A stretch of 64,000 nucleotides of DNA from Deinococcus gobiensis I-0 (GCF_000252445.1 NC_017805.1:330094-394093), one strand, 5' to 3'; shown: positions 38,574-51,145, numbered from the stretch's first letter. The notes: generated by a model not told the origin, from the sequence alone. A program made the numbers and translations.

Positions 38574-38600
38574 TCTGTTGATACACAAGGACACGTGTCC
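38574..38600. repeat. parS candidate, copy 2
   Basis: The same palindrome GGACACGTGTCC at 38589-38600, with the related 5-prime flank CTGTTGATACACAA. The two copies align over about 26 bases with five differences; their spacing is 108 bases. Confidence 0.65.
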
Positions 38601-38929
38601 ATAAAATCTTATAAATAATTAGTTTGAAAACTTAAAATTTATCCTTATTATGCCTTAAGCTAATCAAATAAGAGGACTCTCCATTGTCTGGAGATTGTCT
38701 GGAGGCGTCGCATCCGCTTCCCAAGCTGGACCTCCTGACCCTTAATCTCCTGGGAAGGCCAGGAAGGCTCCTCCATCCTTCTCTCAAAGCTCCTAGTCCA
38801 CTCGGTACATCGCTGAGCCTTGTAGGGCCGTTTTAGGCCCTTTCAGAGGCATCTGCTTTCCCCACCTCTTTCCCAATCCAGGAGGACCATGCCGGTCTCA
38901 TTCAATTTCCTCACCGATGGAAGAGGCGC
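38601..38929. repeat. AT-rich spacer with tandem 11-mer
   Basis: No gene is seen. Bases 38601-38680 are strongly A+T-rich, unlike the rest of the window. ATTGTCTGGAG is perfectly repeated in tandem at 38683-38693 and 38694-38704. No promoter can be assigned with confidence; it may belong to the partition or replication locus. Confidence 0.45.
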
Positions 38930-39938
38930 ATGACCTGCCCCATCACCCTGTTTACCGGACAATGGGCCGATGTTCCCCTGGCCGAACTCGCACCCCTCGC
39001 CCGGCAGATGGGCTACGACGGCCTGGAACTGACTTGCTCGGACGATCATTTCGATATGCACGCCGCCCTGACGGACCCTGGATATGTCGAGCGTCAGCGG
39101 ACCTTGCTTGCCGAGCATGACCTGCGCTGCTTCGCCGTCAGCAACCACCTTGGCGACCAAGTTGTCTGTAAGCCGATCGATACGCGCCACCGCCCCATCC
39201 TGCCGTCGGAATCTGGGAAGACGGCGGCAGGATGGCCTACGCCAGCGGGCCACCCAGGCCATGAAAGACACGGCCCACGCCGCCGCCCGCTTTGGAGTGA
39301 GAACCGTGACGGGATTTACCGGTTCGAGTGTCTGGCACAGCATCTGTACCTTCCCACCCACCGATCAGGCTTACTGGGACGCCGGCTTCGAGGACTTCCC
39401 CCGGCGCTGACTGCCGGTCCTAGATATTTTCGACGAGGTTAGCGTGAACTTCGCTCTGGAAATCCATCCGGCCGAAATCGCCTTCGATACGGTTTCGGCC
39501 GGGCGGGCCATTACAGCCATCAATCACTATCCCTGTTTCGGCTTCAACCACGATTCGGGCCACCTCGCCTATCAGGGCGTGGACCACACAGGATTCGTCC
39601 GCGCCTTTCCGAAGCGGATCTTCCGGGTCCATCTCAAGGCCGTATGGTAGGGACACGGCAACGGTGAAGTCGGCGTCTTCGGGGGCTATACCAGTTTCGG
39701 CGATGCCCGGCGGTTCTGGAACTTCCATTCTTTGGGACGCGGTGACGTGCGTTTCGAGGACGTGACCGTCGCCTTGAACGATATGGGATATGACGGGCCT
39801 TTGAGTATCAAGTGGGAGGATGCCCCCATGGACCAGTTACACGGCGCAGCCGAAAGTGCTGCCATTGCAAGAAAGCTCAATTTGCATGCATCGACTTTGG
39901 CTTTCGACGCCGCTTTTCAGAAGAGGAGAGAATCATGA
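38930..39938 (+). pseudogene. Decayed sugar phosphate isomerase/epimerase (TIM barrel)
   Basis: An AP-endonuclease-2/IolE-like gene in pieces. [20 protein letters not shown] and [10 protein letters not shown] form the N-terminus in frame one; near 39200 the frame is lost. [16 protein letters not shown] continues in another frame, then GCGCTGAC gives a stop where a Trp codon is expected (TGG to TGA at 39408), and KAVW is followed by TAG at 39648 where another Trp is expected. The frame then runs through [14 protein letters not shown] to a TGA at 39936 overlapping the next start. Composition is less G+C-rich than neighbours. The gene is non-functional. Confidence 0.85.
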
Positions 39939-41065
39939 CTCGCAAACTGCGTTGGGGTCTCGTGGGCGGTGGAGTGGACGCATTCATCGGAGCTGTTCAC
40001 CGACACGCCGCCGCTCTCGATGGCCAATACGACCTCGTGGCCGGTGCACTTTCGAGCACCCCCGAGAGGTCCCAAATATCCGGCCAGGTATTGGGCCTGC
40101 CCGAAGACCGCGTCTACAACTCCTGGGAACAGATGCTGGAGCGTGAGCGGATGCGGCCCGACCCGGTCGAGGTCGTCAGCATCGTTACCCCCAACCACAT
40201 GCATTTCCCTGTGGCCCTCGCGGCCGTTCAGGCCGGCTTTCATGTCATCTGCGACAAACCCCTCGTGCATACCTCCGAGCAGGCCCGCGCACTGGAGGCG
40301 GCGGTCAGAGAGAGCGGCACCCTGTTTGCCGTCACCTACAACTACAGCGGCTATCCACTGATCCGCCAAGCCCGCGAAATGGTGCTGGCCGGAGCAATAG
40401 GCGAAGTGCGTAAGGTGCAGGTGGAGTACCACCAGGGTTGGCTGGCCCGTGAAGATCAGGGCAAACAGGCTGCGTGGCGCACCGATCCGGCGCTGAGCGG
40501 GCCTGCCGGCGCGCTCGGCGACATCGGCACCCACGCCGAGCAGTTGCTCAGCTACGTGACCGGACAGGACATCACGTCACTGAGTGCCGAGCTGACTTCG
40601 TTTGTTCCTGGGCGTGCGGTCGATGACGACGCCAACGTGCGCCTGCGCCTGAGTGGGGGGGCGAGGGGCCTGCTGACCTGCTCACAGGTGGAGATCGGCC
40701 GTGAAAACGATCTGCGGCTCTCGGTATTCGGAACACTGGGGAGCCTGGGCTGGTGTCAGGAAGATCCCAATGTCTTGATCTTCGACCGTCTGGATCAACC
40801 CCGCCAGATCCTGACCCGCGGAGGTCCTGGTCTCGGGCAGTCGGCTCAAGCGGCGACCCGACTGCCCGCTGGGCACCCTGAAGCGTTCGTCGAGGCGTTC
40901 GGAAACATCTACCGTGATTTTGCAGCACATGTACGCGCTCAGATCGCAGGAAAGGCCCACAGTCCTGCCTACCCGACCATTGCGGATGGTGTGCGCGGCG
41001 TGGAGTTCGTCGAGGCGGCCATAGAGAGTGCCAGCAGTGGCAGCTGGGTCAACCTGCCCCGCTGA
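39935..41065 (+). CDS. Gfo/Idh/MocA family oxidoreductase
   Basis: A 376-residue dehydrogenase, intact. [19 protein letters not shown] is the Rossmann loop (residues 4-22), [31 protein letters not shown] has the catalytic-lysine DKP motif, and [16 protein letters not shown] the conserved GxxxxH. It probably oxidises a sugar or inositol derivative. GAGGAGAG precedes the ATG, and the ATG overlaps the stop of the isomerase pseudogene. The partner isomerase has decayed, so the pathway may be incomplete. A terminator follows. Confidence 0.93.
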   Translation: MTRKLRWGLVGGGVDAFIGAVHRHAAALDGQYDLVAGALSSTPERSQISGQVLGLPEDRVYNSWEQMLERERMRPDPVEVVSIVTPNHMHFPVALAAVQAGFHVICDKPLVHTSEQARALEAAVRESGTLFAVTYNYSGYPLIRQAREMVLAGAIGEVRKVQVEYHQGWLAREDQGKQAAWRTDPALSGPAGALGDIGTHAEQLLSYVTGQDITSLSAELTSFVPGRAVDDDANVRLRLSGGARGLLTCSQVEIGRENDLRLSVFGTLGSLGWCQEDPNVLIFDRLDQPRQILTRGGPGLGQSAQAATRLPAGHPEAFVEAFGNIYRDFAAHVRAQIAGKAHSPAYPTIADGVRGVEFVEAAIESASSGSWVNLPR

Positions 41066-41078
41066 GGGAACATGTCTG

Positions 41079-41117
41079 AAAAGCCCCTCACCAAGCCGGG
41101 GAGATTGGGGGCTTTTT
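41079..41117 (+). terminator. Rho-independent terminator after the oxidoreductase
   Basis: AAAAGCCCC pairs with GGGGCTTTTT across a loop of 19 bases; the T-run closes the stem. Confidence 0.75.
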
Positions 41118-41130
41118 CAGGTCTCGCCCT

Positions 41131-41185
41131 GATTGATGATTTTAATGATTTTAAAAGATGTTAAAAACATATGATGATCATCATC
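41131..41185. other. AT-rich segment beside the iterons, candidate unwinding element
   Basis: ATGATTTTA is repeated in tandem at 41136-41144 and 41145-41153, followed by more A+T and by the perfect palindrome ATGATGATCATCAT at 41171-41184. Its position next to the iterons is where an origin's unwinding region would be expected. Confidence 0.55.
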
Positions 41186-41231
41186 AGGGCGGCGAGAAAA
41201 ACATCGATCAGGACGCAGTTTTTCGCCCCAA

Positions 41232-41587
41232 TTCCCCAAAGAGACAAGCTCAAAAGGCCCCAATTCCCCAAAGAGACAAGCTCAAAAGGCCCCAATTCCC
41301 CAAAGAGACAAGCTCGAAGGGCCCCAATTCCCCAAAGAGACAAGCTCAATTCCCCAAAGAGACAAGCTGTCTCTTTGGGGAATTCCCCAAAGAGACAAGC
41401 TCGAAGGGCCCCAATTCCCCAAAGAGACAAGCTCAAAAGGCCCCAATTCCCCAAAGAGACAAGCTCGGTGGATTTTGGGGAAGAGAAGACGTTAAACACA
41501 GCGTTTTCAGGGTCAATTCCCCAAAGAGACAGGCTGAGGTGAGGAGAAAATTCCCCAAAGAGACAGGCTTCCCCAAAGAGACAGGTT
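41232..41587. repeat. Iteron array (replication origin candidate)
   Basis: Eight exact direct copies of TTCCCCAAAGAGACAAGCT start at 41232, 41264, 41296, 41328, 41350, 41383, 41415 and 41447. One inverted 14-17-base copy (41366-41382) abuts the copy at 41383, making a 28-base palindrome at 41369-41396. Three variants ending AGGCT or AGGTT start at 41517, 41551 and 41569. Most spacings are 32 bases (three helical turns), one is 22 (two turns). It lies 20 bases past the repA stop codon. Binding by RepA is inferred. Confidence 0.9.
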
Positions 41588-41607
41588 CAGAGAAATGGTC
41601 TGGAAGA

Positions 41608-43023
41608 TTAAACTTCGATCAGGACACGAAATTCTGCGGCGAGGTCCACCTGTGTCTTGTCGGCCAGGGCGCGAGTCAGGCGGCGGGAGAATTCCAGGCC
41701 GTCCAGTGTGCCGTTACCGACGAGGGTGGAGATGACCGCCATCTCCTCGGCACTGAGATGGTCTCCCATCATCATCTGGAGCAGGCTCAGCATGCGGCGC
41801 TCACGGGCCTCCGGGCGCATCTCACGCCATGCTTTCGCCTGTTGCGCTTCCCAGTCCTCGTCTCCTGCCGGAGCCTCTACCGTCTTGGTCACCGAGCGTG
41901 TCTTTTTGGGGAATTCCCTGGCAGGGCCGGACTCGGCAGCACTCTCGGAAGAGAAATATTCGGCGTACCGCTCGGGATTGCGGAACATGTCCACCAGAAG
42001 GCCCTGGCGGTTCTTGACGGGGGTACGCGCCTGCGACACCACGCGCCCGAAGGCCGCGACGGTGGCCTCGACCTGTGCGGCGTAGGCCTGCACGGTCTTG
42101 ACGGCGTTGGGCGCGCTCAGGCCGTTGCGGGTGAGCAGCGCGACCAGTTCGGTGTTGGGCGGCGCGGCCACCTGCCCGAAGCGGTAGGTGATCTGCTGGC
42201 CTTCACCACGCCCGGTGTAGATCACCTCGACGAGGTAAGCCGTGTCGAGCAGTTCCTGATGGGCGGGCTCCAGCGCCCGGCGGATCTTGTCCAGTCGCCA
42301 GCCGTGCATGCCCAGGTGCTCGCCCCAGTTGCGGGTGGAGACCGTGTAGGCGTCGGTCGGCACCTTGCCCAGGGGCGCGCGCCGCTCTTCGAGGCTGCGG
42401 TACAGGGTCCGGACCATCGGCTGCGAGAGCTGGGAATAGAACTCCAGGTCCAGAGGGCGCAGGTGGCCGCTGCGCACGCTGCGGGTGATCGCCCGCGCGA
42501 GCTGGATTTCCAGAATGGTGTCGGCGCGCAGGGTCCCGATCTCCTCGGCGATTTCGGTGGCGTCCACCCTCGCGAACGAGCTGATGATGCTGAACTCCTC
42601 GCTGACCCACTGGTGCTGGCGGCCGTCGAACCACGACTCGGTGATGGCGAAGGTGCTGCCCTGGAGGCGGCGCAGGCCTTCCAGGACCTCGCTGTATTGC
42701 CGTCCCCCCACCGTCAGGCCCGCGAGCGTGAGCAGGCGGTAGGCCGAGAGCTGAATGACCCCCGCGTTGGGCAGGCCCTGTTCGACGAAGGCGTTGACCA
42801 GTCCGATGATGATGTCGTTGTCCAGGCCGTGCGGCACCACCGCGTCGGCCCGGGAGACGCATTTGACGTGGATGGCCCCCAGCGCGTCCACCGTGAGCTG
42901 TTTTTCCCAGGACTGGAGGGTGCTGGGAATGCGGTTCTGCGCCAGCGCCAGCGCCAGCCGGGCGATGTTGCGCTCGTCGTGGCCCTGAAGCTGCCGGGGT
43001 TCCTGCCGCGTGTTCTTGCCCAC
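41608..43023 (-). CDS. repA: Replication initiator protein RepA
   Basis: A 471-residue plasmid initiator. NIARLALALAQNRIPSTLQSWEKQL at the N-terminus, then a central two-winged-helix-like region (LSAYRLLTLAGLTVGGRQYSEVLEGLRRLQGSTFAITESWF and HGWRLDKIRRALEPAHQELLDTAYL), matching the RepA/initiator families of Deinococcus replicons. The C-terminal 100 residues are charged. The GTG start lies seven bases after TACACT with no ribosome site. It is expected to bind the iterons immediately downstream and to open the origin. Confidence 0.85.
   Translation of the reverse strand: MGKNTRQEPRQLQGHDERNIARLALALAQNRIPSTLQSWEKQLTVDALGAIHVKCVSRADAVVPHGLDNDIIIGLVNAFVEQGLPNAGVIQLSAYRLLTLAGLTVGGRQYSEVLEGLRRLQGSTFAITESWFDGRQHQWVSEEFSIISSFARVDATEIAEEIGTLRADTILEIQLARAITRSVRSGHLRPLDLEFYSQLSQPMVRTLYRSLEERRAPLGKVPTDAYTVSTRNWGEHLGMHGWRLDKIRRALEPAHQELLDTAYLVEVIYTGRGEGQQITYRFGQVAAPPNTELVALLTRNGLSAPNAVKTVQAYAAQVEATVAAFGRVVSQARTPVKNRQGLLVDMFRNPERYAEYFSSESAAESGPAREFPKKTRSVTKTVEAPAGDEDWEAQQAKAWREMRPEARERRMLSLLQMMMGDHLSAEEMAVISTLVGNGTLDGLEFSRRLTRALADKTQVDLAAEFRVLIEV
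41899..41913 (-). repeat. Iteron-like site inside repA
   Basis: On the minus strand TTCCCCAAAAAGACA matches the iteron core at 14 of 15 bases and encodes FPKKT of RepA. It may be a chance match or an outlying RepA site. Confidence 0.4.
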
Positions 43024-43255
43024 GCCCGGCAGTGTACGCGCCCCGGCTGCCCGCGCGCCGCGCCCGCCTGCCCAGGCAGCGCGGGGGGCTGCGCAGGCGC
43101 GGCGCGCTATGCTGGCGGAGCTGACAATCAGGCCGCTGTTCTGCATGGATAACCAGTGGCCCGCCTCTTTCCCTTCCGTGTGGCGTCAACCATGTGTTTC
43201 CGGGCCGGACGGCCTGGAACGCGGCGCGGGCCAGTGCTGGCGAGGAGAATGCGGT
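43024..43255. promoter_or_regulatory. Divergent repA/xdh promoter region
   Basis: Contains the repA -10 element TACACT at 43031-43036 (minus strand, seven bases from the GTG) and a plus-strand TATGCT at 43109-43114 that could serve the xdh operon. No gene is seen. Confidence 0.5.
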
Positions 43256-47064
<3,809 letters not shown>

Positions 47065-47073
47065 GTTGGGCGT

Positions 47074-47895
47074 ATGACCACCTGGCTCACGGGCCTCGAC
47101 ACCCTGCGCGCCCGCAACGCGCCGGGCGTCCTCGTCACGCTGGTGGGCGTGCGCGGCCACGCCCCGCGTGAGGCGGGGGCCAAGATGGTCGTCGGCGCGC
47201 AGGACTGCTGGGACAGCGTCGGCGGCGGCAACCTGGAGGCGACGGCCGTCGCCCGTGCCCGCGCCCTGATCGCCGCCGGGGTGAGCACGCCCGAACTCCT
47301 GACCCTGCGCCTGACCGACCGTGCGTCCAATGAACACGGGCGGCAGTGCTGCGGCGGCGAGGTCACGCTGCTGCTCGACCCGCTGCCCACCCGGCGGCCG
47401 ACCGTCGCCGTCTTCGGGGTCGGGCATGTGGGGCTGGAGGTCGCGCTGCTGCTCTCGCGCCACCCGCTGCACCTGCACCTCGCCGACTCGCGCGCCGCGC
47501 AGCTCGCCCCGGAACGCCTCGCGCCCCTGGGTGGGGGAGAGGCGCACCTTCATGTCCACCACGTCCCCATTCCCGAGCTGGCGCTGGCCGAGCTGCCCGC
47601 CGGCGCGCACGTCCTGATCCTCACGCACGACCACGCCGAGGACGCCGCCCTGTGCGACGCCGCGCTGCGCCGCCCCGACCTCGGCTTCATCGGATTGATC
47701 GGGTCGAGCGCCAAGTGGGCGCGCTTTCAGGAGCAGCTCCGGCGCGAGGGGCACACCGACGCCGACCTCGCCCGCATCACCACCCCCATCGGCCTGCCGG
47801 GGCTACGCGGCAAGGCTCCGGCGGTCATCGCCCTGAGCGTGGCCGCGCAACTTCTCGAACGGTTCCAGACCGAACAGGCCTTCCAAACGACATGA
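47074..47895 (+). CDS. xdhC: Xanthine dehydrogenase accessory protein XdhC
   Basis: A 273-residue chaperone that loads sulfurated molybdenum cofactor into XdhB. GHAPREAGAKMVVG, DSVGGGNLEATAVARAR, EHGRQCCGGEVTLLLDPL (with the CCGG motif) and the C-terminal Rossmann-like PTVAVFGVGHVGLEVALLLSR match the family. GFIGLIGSSAKWARF and TPIGLPGLRGKAPAVIA close it. It overlaps the guanine deaminase ATG by four bases. Confidence 0.95.
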   Translation: MTTWLTGLDTLRARNAPGVLVTLVGVRGHAPREAGAKMVVGAQDCWDSVGGGNLEATAVARARALIAAGVSTPELLTLRLTDRASNEHGRQCCGGEVTLLLDPLPTRRPTVAVFGVGHVGLEVALLLSRHPLHLHLADSRAAQLAPERLAPLGGGEAHLHVHHVPIPELALAELPAGAHVLILTHDHAEDAALCDAALRRPDLGFIGLIGSSAKWARFQEQLRREGHTDADLARITTPIGLPGLRGKAPAVIALSVAAQLLERFQTEQAFQTT

Positions 47896-49217
47896 CACAG
47901 ACTTTCCAGACTTCTGCCGACCCCGTCCTCTACCGCGCCACCTTCATGCATACGCCGCGCAGCCCCTTCGCCGATGCGGAGGCCCTGCACGCCGAGGACG
48001 ACGGCGGCCTGCTCGTCGCGGGCGGCACCATCCTCGCCAGCGGTCCCTGGGCCGAGGTGCGCGCCCAGGCCCCCGAGGCGCCCGTCACCGACCTGCGCGG
48101 CGGCCTGCTGCTGCCCGGTTTCGTGGACACCCACGTCCACTACCCGCAGGTGCGCGTGGTGGGCGGCCTGGGGATGCCGCTGCTCGACTGGCTGGACCGC
48201 AACGCGCTGCCCGAGGAGGCCCGCCTGGCCGACGAGGGGTACGCCCGCGCGGTCGCCCGCGAGTTCCTGGGCGCGCTGGCGATGAACGGCACGACCACCG
48301 CTCTCGTGTTCGGGGCGCACTATGCCGGGGCCATGCACGCCTTTTTCGAGGAGGCGGCCACGTCAGGCCTGCGCACCGTCGCCGGGCTGGTCGTGGGCGA
48401 CCGGCTGCTGCGGCCCGAGCTGCACACCACCCCCGAGCGTGCCTACGCCGAGGGCCGTACCCTGATCGAGCGCTGGCACGGCCGGGGGCGCGCGCTGTAC
48501 GCCGTGACGCCGCGCTTTAGCCTCTCGGCCAGCGAGGGCCTGCTCGACGCCTGCGGGGCGCTGCTGCGGGAATTTGAGGGTGTACGCTTCACCAGCCACA
48601 TCAACGAGAACGTGACCGAGGTCGAGGTGGTCCGGGGCCTGTTCCCGGAGGCGCGCGACTACCTCGACACCTACGAGCGTGCCGGGCTGGTCGGGCGGCG
48701 CAGCGTGCTGGCGCACAACGTCTGGCCGTCGGACCGCGAACTCGGCGCGATGGCCGAGCACCGCTGCTCGGCGGCGCACTGCCCGTGCAGCAATTCGGCG
48801 CTGGGCAGCGGCTTCTTCCCGCTGCGGCGGCACCTCGCGGCGGGCGTCCACGTCTCGCTGGGCAGCGACGTGGGCGGCGGCACCGGCTTCTCGCTGCTCA
48901 AGGAGGGTGTGCAGGCCTACTTCATGCAGCAGCTCATGGGCGCGGACGGCGTGGCCCTGACCCCGGCCCACCTGCTGTACCTCGCCACCCGGGCAGGGGC
49001 CGAGGCGCTGGACCTCGGGGACCTGACGGGCGACTTCAGCGCCGGGCGGCAGTTCGACGCCGTGCACCTCTCGCCGCCGCCCGGCACGCCGCTCGCCGCC
49101 GTGTACGCCCACGCCGAGGGACCGGGGCGCCTGCTCGCGGCCACCTTCGCCAGCGGTACCCAGGGCGACGTGGCGCGCGTGTGGGTGGGCGGCGACGAGG
49201 TCTACGCGCGGGGCTGA
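47892..49217 (+). CDS. guaD: Guanine deaminase
   Basis: A 441-residue zinc amidohydrolase. HxH in FVDTHVHYPQ (residues about 80-89), HINENVTEVE with the third His, LAHNVWPSDRELG, and SDVGGGTGFSLL with the metal Asp. The PCSNSALGSGFFPL segment is characteristic of GuaD. It converts guanine to xanthine, the substrate of XdhAB. It is the last gene of the operon and runs 16 bases into the opposite-strand MFS gene. Confidence 0.95.
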   Translation: MTQTFQTSADPVLYRATFMHTPRSPFADAEALHAEDDGGLLVAGGTILASGPWAEVRAQAPEAPVTDLRGGLLLPGFVDTHVHYPQVRVVGGLGMPLLDWLDRNALPEEARLADEGYARAVAREFLGALAMNGTTTALVFGAHYAGAMHAFFEEAATSGLRTVAGLVVGDRLLRPELHTTPERAYAEGRTLIERWHGRGRALYAVTPRFSLSASEGLLDACGALLREFEGVRFTSHINENVTEVEVVRGLFPEARDYLDTYERAGLVGRRSVLAHNVWPSDRELGAMAEHRCSAAHCPCSNSALGSGFFPLRRHLAAGVHVSLGSDVGGGTGFSLLKEGVQAYFMQQLMGADGVALTPAHLLYLATRAGAEALDLGDLTGDFSAGRQFDAVHLSPPPGTPLAAVYAHAEGPGRLLAATFASGTQGDVARVWVGGDEVYARG

Positions 49218-50515
49218 GCCGTCTCCTCCCGGCGTGCAGGTGCGGCGGGCGCGCCGTCGAGTTGCCGGATGGCGGGTGAGAGAAAGCCCAGCAGGGCGGC
49301 CCCGCCCCCCAGGATCCCCAGCGCCACGAACAGCCAGCGCACCCCGAGCACCTCGCCCAGCGGCGTCGCCAGCGCCAGTCCGATGGGCGCGGCGAGGCCG
49401 GTGACGGTGTTCATCAGCGACAGGACCCGGCCCTGCAGGTGCGCGGGGATGGTCGTCTGGAGCAGCGCCGTCAGGGGACCGTTGCCCAGGACGTAGGTCA
49501 GGCCGCTCAGGACCCACCAGCCCACCGCCAGCCCGAACAGGCCGCGCGGAGCCAGCGCCGTGAGGGCCAGGGTCAGGCAGGAGGCCGCGAAGCCTGCCAG
49601 GACCCAGGGCACCTGCCGCCGGGGCGCGGCCGCCGCGAGGACCAGCCCGCCCGCGATCATGCCCAGGCCAGACAGGCCTTCCATCAGGGCGACCTGCCCG
49701 GCCCCGCCCCCGAAATGCTGCTTGACCAGCAGGGGCACGAGCGTGAAGGACGGCGCGATGATGAGCACGACGCCGCCCATCAGCCCGAACAGCCGCCGCA
49801 GCCCCGGCTGGTGCCACACCAGTCCCACGCCTTCGCGGAATTCGGCCCACAGACCGCCGCCCTCGTCCGTAGGCGCGCGCCGGGGCTGCGGAACCCGGTA
49901 GAGCAGCAGCGGCACGATGCCCAGCAGCGCCGTCGCCACGTCGATGCCCAGCGCCCAGCCGATGGGCATGATGCCGATGGCCAGGGCACCCAGGGGGGCG
50001 GCGGCCACCGTCATCAACCCCTGAAGGGTCTGGTTCAGCCCGGCGGCGCGCGGCAGGAAGGTGGCCGGCACGAGCATCGCGGTGCTCGCGGCGGCGGCGG
50101 GCGACTGGAAGGCCTGCATGGCGCTGCGGACGAACATCATGGTGTAGGCGTGCCACAGTTCGACCTGGCCGGTCAGGAACAGGGCGATCAAAACCACCAT
50201 GCACAGGGCGCTGACCGCGTCCGCGCCGATCATCAGGGCGCGGCGGCTGTAGCGGTCGGCCAGCGTGCCGCCCAGCGGGCTCAGGAGCGCCTGGGGCAGC
50301 AGCGCCGCGAGGCCCGCCGTCGCCAGCGCGGCCACGCTGCCGGTCGTGTCGGTGATCCACCACAGCAGCACGAACTGCGTGAGGGCCGACCCTATCAGCG
50401 ACGACGCCTGCCCGCCGAAGATGGCCCAGAACCGGGGCTGCCAGCCGGGGCCAGGGTCCGGATGGCCGGGGCCCGCAGACAGGGAAGGGGGGGCGGTGTT
50501 CAGGGCCGGGTCCAC
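49202..50515 (-). CDS. MFS transporter
   Basis: A 437-residue major facilitator with about 12 hydrophobic segments. LLPQALLSPLGGTLADRYSRRALMIGADAV is the loop-2 motif A (GxLADRxxRR). FGLMGGVVLIIAPSFTLVPLLV and LVYVLGNGPLTALLQTTIPAHLQGRVLSLMN are in the second half. It resembles MdfA/macrolide-type exporters of the DHA3 group. The GTG start overlaps the TetR coding end, so the two are co-transcribed, and TetR probably controls it. The first 45 residues are a proline-rich hydrophilic tail. Confidence 0.9.
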   Translation of the reverse strand: MDPALNTAPPSLSAGPGHPDPGPGWQPRFWAIFGGQASSLIGSALTQFVLLWWITDTTGSVAALATAGLAALLPQALLSPLGGTLADRYSRRALMIGADAVSALCMVVLIALFLTGQVELWHAYTMMFVRSAMQAFQSPAAAASTAMLVPATFLPRAAGLNQTLQGLMTVAAAPLGALAIGIMPIGWALGIDVATALLGIVPLLLYRVPQPRRAPTDEGGGLWAEFREGVGLVWHQPGLRRLFGLMGGVVLIIAPSFTLVPLLVKQHFGGGAGQVALMEGLSGLGMIAGGLVLAAAAPRRQVPWVLAGFAASCLTLALTALAPRGLFGLAVGWWVLSGLTYVLGNGPLTALLQTTIPAHLQGRVLSLMNTVTGLAAPIGLALATPLGEVLGVRWLFVALGILGGGAALLGFLSPAIRQLDGAPAAPARREETAQPRA

Positions 50516-51054
50516 GCGATCAGCTCCTCTTTCAGGGCGGCGAGCCGGGCGGCGTCGAGGTCGGGAATGCCCACCTGCCGGCCGAGCCACAGGCCGTCGC
50601 AGGCCAGGCGCACCGCGTGGGCGCGTCCCGCAGGCAGGCCGTCGGCCTCGGCGTCACGCAGCACGAAGGCCTGCATCTCCTGCAAGGAGGCGAGCTGCTC
50701 GGGCAGCGCGCCCAGGGGGGCCAGCGCGGCGCTCAGGGCCGGTTCGTCCACGTCGGGCCGGAAACAGACTTCGATATAGGCGCGCAGCCACGCGCCGGGC
50801 TGGGGGCCGCGCTGCGCGGTCTCGGCGCCGTGGACCGCCGCGAGCTCGCGCTGGAAGTCCTCGACCAGCGCGTGGGCCAGCGCCGCCAGCAACCGCTCCT
50901 TGGTGGGGTAGTGGTGCAGCAGTCCGCCCTTGCTGATTCCGGCCTCGCGGGCCACGGCGTCGAGAGAGAGGGTCGCGCCCTGACGCCGCAACACCTGCCG
51001 GGCGGCGGCGAGCAGGGCGGCGCGGGTCAGTTCGGGATGAGCGGAACGGGCCAT
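50500..51054 (-). CDS. TetR family transcriptional regulator
   Basis: A 184-residue repressor. AALLAAARQVLRRQGATLSLDAVAREAGISKGGLLHHYPTKERLLAAL (residues 11-58) is the DNA-binding domain; the C-terminal ligand domain contains YIEVCFRPDVDEPALSAAL. It overlaps the MFS gene downstream. Its promoter has a palindrome within the spacer between -35 and -10, consistent with autoregulation and control of the transporter. The ATG follows TAAACT by six bases; there is no ribosome site. Confidence 0.93.
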   Translation of the reverse strand: MARSAHPELTRAALLAAARQVLRRQGATLSLDAVAREAGISKGGLLHHYPTKERLLAALAHALVEDFQRELAAVHGAETAQRGPQPGAWLRAYIEVCFRPDVDEPALSAALAPLGALPEQLASLQEMQAFVLRDAEADGLPAGRAHAVRLACDGLWLGRQVGIPDLDAARLAALKEELIAWTRP

Positions 51055-51060
51055 TGCTCC

Positions 51061-51089
51061 AGTTTACCGACCGTCTGGACGGTTTGCAA
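51061..51089 (-). promoter_or_regulatory. tetR-MFS promoter with operator in the spacer
   Basis: TTGCAA (-35, 51084-51089), a 17-base spacer and TAAACT (-10, 51061-51066), then six bases to the ATG. The palindrome ACCGTC-TG-GACGGT (51070-51083) fills the spacer. Confidence 0.75.
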
Positions 51090-51132
51090 AACGGTCATGG
51101 GAGGTGGAGACAGCAGGCTGACAGAAGGTCCT

Positions 51133-51138
51133 TAATCT
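51133..51138 (+). promoter_or_regulatory. -10 element of the phytase-like gene (leaderless)
   Basis: TAATCT with seven bases (GCTCCTC) before the ATG at 51146. Confidence 0.45.
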
Positions 51139-51145
51139 GCTCCTC

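Noticed and set aside
38319..38602. Two overlapping small minus-strand frames over the palindromes
   Set aside because: They arise from the repeated palindrome sequence and overlap the end of parB; no ribosome site.
41232..41587. CRISPR array
   Set aside because: Repeats are 19 bases with near-identical 13-base intervals, include an inverted copy, have no cas genes, and sit beside repA; they are iterons.
40000..41600. Transposase or insertion sequence near the isomerase pseudogene
   Set aside because: No transposase motif, terminal inverted repeats or target duplications were seen around 38.9-41.1 kb.
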